Positions 20,902 through 28,597 of a stretch of 38,819 nt of DNA are shown in pieces. Below the pieces are notes generated by a model. The model was given only the letters and a program-made list of their open reading frames with translations. It did not search any database and was not told the DNA's origin. Numbering within the stretch: position 1 is the stretch's first letter; each line of letters starts with the position of its first letter. Location of the stretch: assembly GCA_030428385.1 (NCBI GenBank), contig JAUIDY010000056.1:1-38819 (forward strand), read 5' to 3'. Made by a program: the position numbers and the translations under genes. Source of the stretch: Rhodothermia bacterium (GTDB taxonomy: Bacteria > Bacteroidota > Rhodothermia > Rhodothermales > JAAAOL01).

Positions 20902-23900
20902 ATGTATCTCAGTAAGCTGGAGCTGCACGGCTTCAAAAGCTTCGCCGACCCCACCTCCCTGCACTTCGACCCGGGCGTGACGGCAATTGTTGGCCCGAAC
21001 GGCTGCGGCAAGTCAAACATTGTGGATGCCGTCCGGTGGGTCATCGGCGAGCAGCGGGCGCGGATCCTGCGGTCGGAGAAAATGGAGAATGTCATTTTTA
21101 ATGGCACCTCCAAACGACGGCCCCTGGGGCTTTCAGAAGTGCTGCTCACCATTGAAAACACGCGGGGGGTGCTGCCTACCGAATACAGCGAAGTGACCGT
21201 GGGGCGGCGCCTCTATCGCTCCGGCGACTCTGAATACCTGCTCAACGGCGTGCCGTGCCGCCTGAAGGACATCGTCGATCTGTTTATGGATACCGGCATG
21301 GGCGCGGGGGCGTACTCGGTCATTGAATTAAAGATGATCGAGGAAATCCTGTCTGACAATGCCCACGACCGCCGGCGGTTGTTCGAGGAAGCAGCGGGCA
21401 TCACCAAGTACAAGCAGCGGCGGCGTCAGGCGCTCAGTAAGTTGGGCACCACGCAGGCCGACCTCGACCGGCTGCGTGACCTCACGGAAGAGATCGACAA
21501 ACGTGTTGCCAGCCTGAAACGGCAGGCGGCCAAGGCCGAGCGGTTCAAGACCTACGAGGCGCAGCTGCATACGTTGGAACTGGCGCTGGCCCAGACGGAA
21601 TACGACCGGCTGACGGCCCAGCAGGTCCAGATTCAGGGCGAGATCCAGGGGCTGGAAGAGGAACTGGAGGCGTATCAGGCCGGGCTGGCCAAAGAAGAAG
21701 CCCATCTCGAAGCCCTGCGCACGACGCGGGTGGGGCGGGAGCAGACACTGTCGGGATGCCAGCAGCGGCTCAATGCCCACCTGGAAACCACTCGGCAGTT
21801 GGAGGCCGACCTTCGGTTGGAGCAGGAGCGGCTGGAAACGGCGCGGCGCGACTACGAGCGGACGACGAAGGCGCAGGAGGAGGCCGAGGCGCGTCGGGAG
21901 GAACTGGAAGCCCACGCCGAAGGGCTGGCGCACGCGCTGGTGGAGGCCGAGCCCGCGCGCATCCACACGGAAGAGGCCCAGCGGGTGGCCCAAGCCGACC
22001 GCGACCGCACCCGGGCCGCCGCCGAAAAGCTGCGCACCGAGGTACAACACGTACGCAACCGCGAAGCCGCCGCCGCCGAGGCCGAGGCCACCGCCCGTCG
22101 TCGGCTCGACCGGCTGGCGGCCCGCATCGAACTGCTGAAGCAGGAACGGGAACGGCTGCAAGCGGAAGCCAACGCGTTGCAGGAAAAGCTGGACACGCAG
22201 GAAACCGCCCAGCAGGCCGCCGAAGCTCATTTCACGGATGCAAAGGCCAACCTGGAGAACGCCCAATCGGATCTGGCCGAGGCCGAGACCCTCCATGCAA
22301 CGCGCCAGCAAACACTCGAAGCGGCCACCCAAACCTGGCAGCAGGCCGAACGCAACCGCGCCGCCATCGCTGCCGAGGCGCAGGTGCTGGAAAGCCTCGT
22401 GTTGTCCTATGAGGCCTTCTCCAATGCCGTGCAGTTTCTCGCCGATGATGCCTCCTGGACCGACGCTCCGCTGCGCACCATCGCCGATGTGCTGACCTGT
22501 GCCGACACCGACCGACGTGCCCTGGATGCGGCCCTCGGCGAGTTGGCCTCGTGTATCGTGGTGGAGACCGACGCTGAGGTGCAGCAGGCACTGGCCCGCT
22601 TGCGCGAGGAAGAACAGGGACAGGCGACGTTTTTGGTGCTGGAGCGGCTTCAAGGACAATCTGTGACGCCTCCAACGTCCATGTTTTCAAATGGGGTGCC
22701 TTTGCTGTCGGTGGTGGGAGTAACCGAGCCGCGTTATGCCCCGCTGGTGCCGGTGTTGTTGTTCGACACCTACCTTGTCGACACGCTGGAAGAGGCACAG
22801 GTCGCCGCCGCCGGGTCGCGGGCGCGGTTCGTCACGCGGGATGGCGAGTGGGCAGCAGCCGGAGGCCTGGCACATGGCGGGAGCGTACACACCGATGGCT
22901 CCGCCCTGTCTGATCGGCTGGGCCGCCGGGCCCAATACGAGGCCGCCCAGCAGCAACACGCCGCGCTTGATACGCAGGTGATGGAGGCTGAGGCAGCGGT
23001 TCAGGCTGCACGTGTGGCGCTTGCCAACGTGCCTGTGGAAGCACACCGGGCGGCGGTGCAGACCGCCCAGCAGGCCTTTGCCAATGCCCGCAGCGCCTAC
23101 GACCAGGCTGTTTTTGCCGTAGATGCGCAGCGGAACCGGGAGCAGGACCTGGCCGCACGGCAGGACACCATCCACGAGGAGCTTGCCGAAAGTCGGCATG
23201 AAATCGAAACGCTCCAGGAAGTGGTTACCCAAGCCGAGGAAGAGCGGGCGTCTTTGCTCGACGAGCGCGAGCAGGCTGAGGAAACCTACCGGGTGGCCGA
23301 GGCCAGCGCCCAGGCGGCCCAGGAGCGCCTCGCCGAGGCCAACGTGGCGGCGGTGCAGGCCCGCAACCACGCCGACAACCTCCAGCGCGACCGCGACCGT
23401 ACCCAGCGGGAGATTGGGGCGCTGGTGCAGCGGGCTGAAGACCAGCAGCAGCACCTCGAAGGGCTGAATGTTACGATCGATGCGGCCCAGCAGCAGCGCG
23501 ATGCGATTAACACCCAATTGGAGGACGTGCGTAGCGGACGGGCTGCACTGGATGACGCCGTGACCGAGGCACAGAAAGCCCTGCTGGAAGTGAAGGTCGC
23601 CATCGATCAGGTGGAACACGGACTGCGCACATTGCGGCAGGAGCGCGAGCAGCGGATGCGCGATGAAAACCTGCGGGCCGTCAAGCAGGCCGAGGTCCAA
23701 ACCCGCCTCGAAGACCTCATCGCCAGCATCGCCGAGGATTTTAACCACGTGCTCACGGACCAGCGGGTGGTGATGCCCGAGGAATTCGAGGAAGCGGTGG
23801 CCCGCGACGAGGTGAAGGACCTGCGTGCCAAGATCCGCAACATGGGCAGTATCAACGCACTGGCGCTGGAGGAGTACGCCGAGGAAAAGGAACGCCTCGA

Positions 23901-24462
23901 CTTCTTGCTTGAGCAGCAGGCCGACCTCGAACAGGCCGAGTCGACGCTGCTCGAAACCATCGACGAGATCAACACCACGGCGGCGGCTCGGTTTGGCGCT
24001 ACGTATCAGGCCATCGAACGCAATTTCCACGAACTGTTCACCGAGTTATTCGGCGGCGATGCCACCGGGCACCTCCAACTCACCGACCCGACCGATCCCC
24101 TCGAATCGCCCATCGAGATTATGGCCAAGCCGCGCGGCAAGCGTCCGGTGGTCATCAGCCAGCTTTCGAGCGGGGAGAAGACGCTGACCGCCATCGCGTT
24201 GCTGTTTGCCATCTACCTCGTGAAGCCCAGCCCGTTCTGTATCCTCGACGAAGTAGACGCCCCGCTCGACGAGGCGAACATCGACCGTTTTATGCACCTT
24301 ATCCGCCGTTTTGCCGACGAGACGCAATTTATCCTCGTGACCCACAACAAGCGCACGATGGAACTCGCCGACCGGCTCTACGGCATCACGATGCAGGAGC
24401 AAGGCGTCTCGCGCCTCGTGGGCGTGCGCTTCGATGAGGCGCTGGAAGTGGTGGGTGAATGA
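20902..24462 (+). CDS. smc: Chromosome segregation protein SMC
   Basis: 1186 residues from ATG 20902 (MYLSKLELHGFKSF), the usual length for bacterial SMC. N-terminal ATPase half with Walker A GPNGCGKS at 31-38 and SNIVDAVRWVIGEQ. Long coiled coil (about 170-500) rich in E, Q, A and R. Hinge domain around 510-650 (SYEAFSNAVQFLADD, then GLAHGGSVHTDGSA). Second coiled coil, then the C-terminal ATPase half with the signature LSSGEKTLTAIALLFAI and Walker B CILDEVDAPLDEANIDRF. It forms the condensin ring with ScpA and ScpB for chromosome compaction and segregation; scpA and scpB are not in the window. The coiled coils produce long meaningless antisense frames. Confidence 0.97.
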   Translation: MYLSKLELHGFKSFADPTSLHFDPGVTAIVGPNGCGKSNIVDAVRWVIGEQRARILRSEKMENVIFNGTSKRRPLGLSEVLLTIENTRGVLPTEYSEVTVGRRLYRSGDSEYLLNGVPCRLKDIVDLFMDTGMGAGAYSVIELKMIEEILSDNAHDRRRLFEEAAGITKYKQRRRQALSKLGTTQADLDRLRDLTEEIDKRVASLKRQAAKAERFKTYEAQLHTLELALAQTEYDRLTAQQVQIQGEIQGLEEELEAYQAGLAKEEAHLEALRTTRVGREQTLSGCQQRLNAHLETTRQLEADLRLEQERLETARRDYERTTKAQEEAEARREELEAHAEGLAHALVEAEPARIHTEEAQRVAQADRDRTRAAAEKLRTEVQHVRNREAAAAEAEATARRRLDRLAARIELLKQERERLQAEANALQEKLDTQETAQQAAEAHFTDAKANLENAQSDLAEAETLHATRQQTLEAATQTWQQAERNRAAIAAEAQVLESLVLSYEAFSNAVQFLADDASWTDAPLRTIADVLTCADTDRRALDAALGELASCIVVETDAEVQQALARLREEEQGQATFLVLERLQGQSVTPPTSMFSNGVPLLSVVGVTEPRYAPLVPVLLFDTYLVDTLEEAQVAAAGSRARFVTRDGEWAAAGGLAHGGSVHTDGSALSDRLGRRAQYEAAQQQHAALDTQVMEAEAAVQAARVALANVPVEAHRAAVQTAQQAFANARSAYDQAVFAVDAQRNREQDLAARQDTIHEELAESRHEIETLQEVVTQAEEERASLLDEREQAEETYRVAEASAQAAQERLAEANVAAVQARNHADNLQRDRDRTQREIGALVQRAEDQQQHLEGLNVTIDAAQQQRDAINTQLEDVRSGRAALDDAVTEAQKALLEVKVAIDQVEHGLRTLRQEREQRMRDENLRAVKQAEVQTRLEDLIASIAEDFNHVLTDQRVVMPEEFEEAVARDEVKDLRAKIRNMGSINALALEEYAEEKERLDFLLEQQADLEQAESTLLETIDEINTTAAARFGATYQAIERNFHELFTELFGGDATGHLQLTDPTDPLESPIEIMAKPRGKRPVVISQLSSGEKTLTAIALLFAIYLVKPSPFCILDEVDAPLDEANIDRFMHLIRRFADETQFILVTHNKRTMELADRLYGITMQEQGVSRLVGVRFDEALEVVGE

Positions 24463-24569
24463 GGCTCCGCTTTAGGCTTATCGTGACAAAAAGGAAATGC
24501 ACCTGATGTGATAATTCACTATTCTCTTTCCTTGTGCTTTTTAGTATTTCTACCTGCTGAGGCCCCTCT

Positions 24570-25217
24570 ATGAAACATGGTTTTGCGCATGGCGATTACC
24601 GCCAGACCGTTTTGCGCCCCTCTCCCACCTTTCTCCACAGCGGCGGCATCGTGCACATCGGCGAGGCGGCCACGTACCGCTTCGACGGGTATAAGGATTC
24701 GATCATTGAGTTTCTCGTCAAGCCGGAAAATATTGACCGCGTCTTGCGGTTCGAGAAGAACACGAAGAAGGACGAGTATGGCACCGAGTTTAGCGATTCA
24801 AACCTGTTTATTCTTGTCTCCGAGCTGATCTCAGGGCCAACGACGCCCGGTGGTGCCATTGTAGAAGGTATTCGGCAGGCAGCAGGCGGCCTCGCGGTGG
24901 GCGCGATCACCAGTTCCATCGCGGCTCTGGGAGCGGCGGGCCGCACCATCATAACGATTTATGAGATCGCGTCCGGCGTGGACAAGGTCGTTAGTACCCA
25001 TTTTGATGTGAAGGCCAAGGCGACGGCGCTTGCGAGCAAGCAGATGTACAAAAACAAGTTCACGCGCCAGGTCCACCACAAATTCCACAAGCGAATCTCC
25101 GTAGCCCTGCGCGGACGGGTAAACGCCAGCCTCGCACGGGCGCACAAAATCATCGACACTGGCGGCACGTCGCTCACGTGCGGTGCCTTGGCCGCCCTCG
25201 TTGATGCCCGGGCCTAA
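24570..25217 (+). CDS. Protein of unknown function with glycine/alanine-rich hydrophobic centre
   Basis: 215 residues from ATG 24570 (MKHGFAHGDYRQTV). The N-terminal third has no signal peptide. The centre (about 90-140: GGAIVEGIRQAAGGLAVGAI, then SSIAALGAAGRTIITIYEIA) is a G/A-rich hydrophobic stretch that could insert in or bind a membrane. The C-terminal third is strongly basic (KMYKN/KFTRQVHHKFHKRI-like). This layout resembles pore-forming or membrane-interacting proteins, but that is speculation from composition. It stands between smc (same strand, 107 bp) and the convergent metalloprotease gene. Confidence 0.6.
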   Translation: MKHGFAHGDYRQTVLRPSPTFLHSGGIVHIGEAATYRFDGYKDSIIEFLVKPENIDRVLRFEKNTKKDEYGTEFSDSNLFILVSELISGPTTPGGAIVEGIRQAAGGLAVGAITSSIAALGAAGRTIITIYEIASGVDKVVSTHFDVKAKATALASKQMYKNKFTRQVHHKFHKRISVALRGRVNASLARAHKIIDTGGTSLTCGALAALVDARA

Positions 25218-25277
25218 CACGCCTATACAGCGTAACAACACCGTTCAGGACCACAACCTACACCGTTGACTCTGGCC

Positions 25278-27761
25278 TCAGGGGTTGGTGTCGAGGAGTG
25301 TGTCAACGCGGTCGGCCACGTCGTCGAGGTGGTACCGGGTGGCTGCGTCTGATGTGCGACGGGCCGCACGGCGGGCGTCGTCACGCACGTCTTTGAGTTG
25401 ACCGCGTACGAAGGGGCGGATGTCTGATTGGCTAACATCGACCGCGCCGAAGAAAAACGCGAGGGCGGGGTTGGGCTCCTCGGTCATCAGGTATTCCATG
25501 CGTTCCAGGTAGCCGCGCTGAAGGTTGCGGCGGTACGTATCGATGGCGGGGCGGGCGTCGTCTAACTCGTGCCACACGCCTGTTTTCAGGTCGTTCATAA
25601 ACGCGATCAGCGAATACGTCCCTGTTTCATCCACCACGTCGGCTTCAATCAGCCGCTGCAAACGAGCCGGGGTGAGCAGGTTGTTGAGGATGGCCACCTG
25701 ACGGCTCCGGATGCGGTCCACGGCTCCGGCGTGCTCGATGCGGCGCAAGAGGTCGGCGTCCAGCAGCCATGCAGGCGTCGTGAACACGTGGTCGGTGAGG
25801 AATTGCATGGCGGCCTCCTGCTTTTCGCGGGGCACCACGTCGTAGACCACCCCCTCCTGGTCCGTCGTTTTGGGGGTTTGATACACCCCGCCCACCACCG
25901 TCACCACGTGGTTCATATAGCGATTCCACATGCCCAGCAGTTCGCCGTAGATCTCGTTGAGGTCGCCGTAGTCCTTGCCGTCCGTCGCCGTCCAGCTTAC
26001 GAGGTTGGGCACCACCCGCTGGAGGTTGGCCACGGCATAGGTGCTCGCCTGCACGGGATCGTCGCCCATGTCTTCGGTCTGGGCATCCGGGTTGTAGCCA
26101 CCAAAGCCGCTGCTGAAGCGGTACATGGGATCCCCGGCATGCTCCATCACGAGCGCATGCAGGGCGTCCCGCTCGTCGGCGGGCGTTTCCACCTCGGGAA
26201 ACCAGCGGTAGCCCCACTCAATCACGTAGTGGTCGTAGGGGCCAATCATGCGGACAAAGCGCGTGACGCCATCCCCCGGCTGGGCGATGTAGTTCTGCCG
26301 GGTGTAGTCCATGATGGTGGGCGCGACGCCGTATTGCGACGTAAACGTGGGCGACCGCAGCGAGTCGACGGGAAAAGCTGAACTGGCGATCATGTTGTGC
26401 GGAAGCCCGAGGGCGTGCCCGATTTCGTGCGCGATCACCTGCCGCATCGTCTCCCCGATCAGCGAGTCCGGCAGCATCAATGAGCGCGCTGCCGGGTTGG
26501 CCGCCCCCGTCTCGATCATCAGGCGGTTGCGGTACGAGCGGATGTGGTTGTGGTACCAGATGATGTCGCTTTCGATGATCTCACCAGTACGAGGGTCTGA
26601 GACGCTGGGGCCTACCGCATTGCGGGTGGTGTTGGCCACGTAGCGGACGGTGGAGTAGCGCACGTCTTCCGGGTCGAAGTCCGGATCTTCTTCCCTCGAT
26701 GGCGGCATTCGGCAGGCGATGGCGTTACGAAAGCCCGCTGCCTCAAACGCTGCGTTCCAGTCCTCGACGCCCTGGCAGAAGAACGAGCGCCACTTTTCGG
26801 GCGTTGCCGGATCGAGGTAATAGACGATGGGGTTCACGGGTTCGACCAATTCGCCACGCAGATAGGCGTCGGTGTCGCTGGGCACCAGCCGCCAGCGGCG
26901 GATATAGGAAACCTGGTCGGCTTTCTGTTCCTCCGACCCGAAGTCGATCTGCTGGACCGTAAAAAAGCCCACGCGCGGATCCGCCTGGCGCGGCGTCATG
27001 GGCACGTCGGGCAGTAATATCATCGACTGGTACATCTGCATTGAGATCGTACCCGTGTCGGTGTTCGAAGGCGGCTCTGTGGCTTCGTACGTCATCGTAT
27101 GGCGCACATTGATGTTGCGCGGGAAGCTTTTGGCTTCGTCGATAAAGGAGCGGTCGGTATCGAGGCGGCGCACCTTAAACTGGGTGCGTTGGTTGGCGGA
27201 GAGGCCGCTGAGGGCAGGCACGTCGGTTTCAAACAGGTCGTTGACCTTGATGACGACCCCTGCGGAGTCTGGGCTCCGGGCTTCGATGGCAAAAGCCGCC
27301 ACAATTGGCTCGAAGTTGTTGACCTGGACGGAGAGCGCCACGGGCAACGAGTCGTTGGCGACGCTCTGGTACGACATGCGCCGCAGCAGCATCTTGTCGC
27401 CGTGGCGTTCCCAGCGCACCACCTGTTCGCCTACTTTACTCCCGCCGTTGAGGAACGGGCTGAGGTTGGCTGGTGTCTGCGCGATGCGGCTGATGAGCAG
27501 CATCTCCCGTCCGAGCAACGCGTCGGGGACTTCGAAGAAAAGGTCATTCTTCACCCGGTGGAGGTTAAACAACCCGCTGTCGCTTACCGCCGCAGCGGTG
27601 ATGACCTCATCGTACGGTTTGTAGGGCGACTCCACGTCTTGGGTCGAGGACGCTTTGACAGTTGGTGTTGCGGAGGTTGATTCGGTGGCCGATTGGCTGG
27701 CCATACAACCGCCCAGGAACAGGCTAAAAAGGAAGACACCAGCGAGGTAAACGAATTTCAT
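25278..27761 (-). CDS. Lipoprotein zinc metalloprotease (DUF5117/DUF4953-type)
   Basis: 827 residues. MKFVYLAGVFLFSLFLGGC is a lipoprotein signal with the lipobox LGGC and Cys19. The mature protein starts with a DUF5118/DUF5117-like beta region, including AFAIEARSPDSAGVVIKVND-type strands and the TYEATEPPSNTDTG stretch. The zinc site HEIGHALGLPH (residues 445-455) fits HExxHxxGxxH with Glu446 as catalytic base, followed by SQYGVAPTIMDYTRQNY with a Met-turn-like methionine. These zinc-dependent metalloproteases are common in Bacteroidota and are thought to be anchored at the cell surface or in the periplasm; their substrates are poorly known. Transcribed towards the unknown gene at 24570, monocistronic as far as visible. 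Confidence 0.92.
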   Translation of the reverse strand: MKFVYLAGVFLFSLFLGGCMASQSATESTSATPTVKASSTQDVESPYKPYDEVITAAAVSDSGLFNLHRVKNDLFFEVPDALLGREMLLISRIAQTPANLSPFLNGGSKVGEQVVRWERHGDKMLLRRMSYQSVANDSLPVALSVQVNNFEPIVAAFAIEARSPDSAGVVIKVNDLFETDVPALSGLSANQRTQFKVRRLDTDRSFIDEAKSFPRNINVRHTMTYEATEPPSNTDTGTISMQMYQSMILLPDVPMTPRQADPRVGFFTVQQIDFGSEEQKADQVSYIRRWRLVPSDTDAYLRGELVEPVNPIVYYLDPATPEKWRSFFCQGVEDWNAAFEAAGFRNAIACRMPPSREEDPDFDPEDVRYSTVRYVANTTRNAVGPSVSDPRTGEIIESDIIWYHNHIRSYRNRLMIETGAANPAARSLMLPDSLIGETMRQVIAHEIGHALGLPHNMIASSAFPVDSLRSPTFTSQYGVAPTIMDYTRQNYIAQPGDGVTRFVRMIGPYDHYVIEWGYRWFPEVETPADERDALHALVMEHAGDPMYRFSSGFGGYNPDAQTEDMGDDPVQASTYAVANLQRVVPNLVSWTATDGKDYGDLNEIYGELLGMWNRYMNHVVTVVGGVYQTPKTTDQEGVVYDVVPREKQEAAMQFLTDHVFTTPAWLLDADLLRRIEHAGAVDRIRSRQVAILNNLLTPARLQRLIEADVVDETGTYSLIAFMNDLKTGVWHELDDARPAIDTYRRNLQRGYLERMEYLMTEEPNPALAFFFGAVDVSQSDIRPFVRGQLKDVRDDARRAARRTSDAATRYHLDDVADRVDTLLDTNP

Positions 27762-28188
27762 AGGGTCAGGAGAGGTCGACGGGAAAAGGCCGAGGGTCCT
27801 TTTTCTTTGTTATAAGATTTGTGGGGCACTATGCGCGTCGAGCAGGGGAAGGGTTGGCATAGGGACAGAATGTACAGAACATACAGCATAGCCACGAGTC
27901 GGGGAAGCAACGACGTTGACAAATTGAGGAGGAATGCCGCTTGGAGTTGCCGAAAGAACCCCTTTTCGAAGGAGGGTTTGGCGTCGCGTTGTGGCATCGC
28001 CATGCCTTATTATTTTGTACAGAGTCTTTCTGTCACATGCGCTACCGACGCGCATGGCTCCCGACTATGAAATTAAAGCGATCTTAGCGTCCGATTTTCG
28101 GAATCCCTCAAAACAGGCGGAACAGCCCGTTTGCATAAGGCATTGATGCGCCTTACGTTTGTGCTCCGTTGTGGAAGCGGACGGATGC
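27762..28188. other. Intergenic region, metalloprotease to tRNA
   Basis: 427 bp without a convincing gene. It should hold the metalloprotease promoter (minus strand) and the tRNA promoter (plus strand). Short frames on both strands lack any signal peptide, motif or codon bias. Confidence 0.45.
27989..28017 (+). promoter_or_regulatory. Candidate promoter for tRNA-Gln
   Basis: TTG (27989-27991) and TATTTTG (28011-28017), separated by 19 nt, resemble the Bacteroidota -33/-7 elements, one T short in the -7 box. It would give a leader of about 165 nt before the tRNA. Confidence 0.25.
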
Positions 28189-28264
28189 TGCCCTATAGCT
28201 CAATTGGCAGAGCGCCTGACTCTGGATCAGGAGGTTCCAGGTTCGAATCCTGGTAGGGCAACCA
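28189..28264 (+). tRNA. tRNA-Gln (anticodon CUG)
   Basis: A complete cloverleaf can be drawn. Acceptor TGCCCTA pairs with TAGGGCA. D-arm is GCTC...GAGC. Anticodon stem CCTGA/TCAGG encloses the loop CTCTGGA with anticodon CTG, reading CAG codons. T-arm CCAGG-TTCGAAT-CCTGG. Discriminator A is at 28261 and the CCA end is encoded (28262-28264). The U1-A72 start is typical of bacterial tRNA-Gln. The sequence immediately 3' changes to less GC-rich, integrase-bearing DNA, so this tRNA is a likely integration site. Confidence 0.96.
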
Positions 28265-28348
28265 CTTCTAAATCGCTTATTTTCAGATATTTACGCCAAA
28301 GATTTTTCGTCGGCATCTGGCCTGCTCTGACAGCCGGTCAACAACATG

Positions 28349-28597
28349 TCAACAAAACGTGTATTGGTTTAGCACTAAAACGCACATGTTGCTCTGCTCA
28401 TAGATGGAATTCCCCATGCTGGATATTAAGTGCAAATCCGAACTCATTAGCGGTTCTAATTGAATGTGCAAACGTTCAATGTGCTTCCATTCGACATGTT
28501 CAAGCTCAATGGGCATATAATTCACAGGATTAAGTGAGGCTTCTGTCCTAAAGCGTTCCCCCAGCCTGTCAATGAGTTCACAACGAAACATCATCAT
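28349..28597 (-). CDS. Possible small protein after the methyltransferase-helicase
   Basis: Frame of 82 residues from one of three consecutive ATGs (28597, 28594, 28591), beginning MMMFRCELIDRLGERF and overlapping the end of the helicase gene by 20 bp. The sequence (EHVEWKHIERLHIQLEPLMS and so on) is mixed polar with no motif. The overlap with the upstream gene is what would be expected for a coupled third gene, but base composition gives little support. If it is not coding, 28265-28577 is an empty stretch between the helicase gene and the tRNA. Confidence 0.3.
   Translation of the reverse strand: MMMFRCELIDRLGERFRTEASLNPVNYMPIELEHVEWKHIERLHIQLEPLMSSDLHLISSMGNSIYEQSNMCVLVLNQYTFC

Noticed and set aside
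21328-24030. Two long minus-strand frames (about 443 and 447 codons) opposite smc
   Set aside because: They lie wholly within the coiled-coil and hinge coding sequence of smc and are rich in L, G, Q and R, as expected for the complement of E/A/R-rich coiled-coil codons.
25569-26381. 270-codon plus-strand frame opposite the metalloprotease
   Set aside because: Antisense to the HExxH region of an intact metalloprotease; H/V/R-rich composition typical of shadow frames.
27819-28070. Short plus-strand frame before the tRNA
   Set aside because: No signal peptide or motif, and it overlaps the candidate tRNA promoter region; treated as non-coding.
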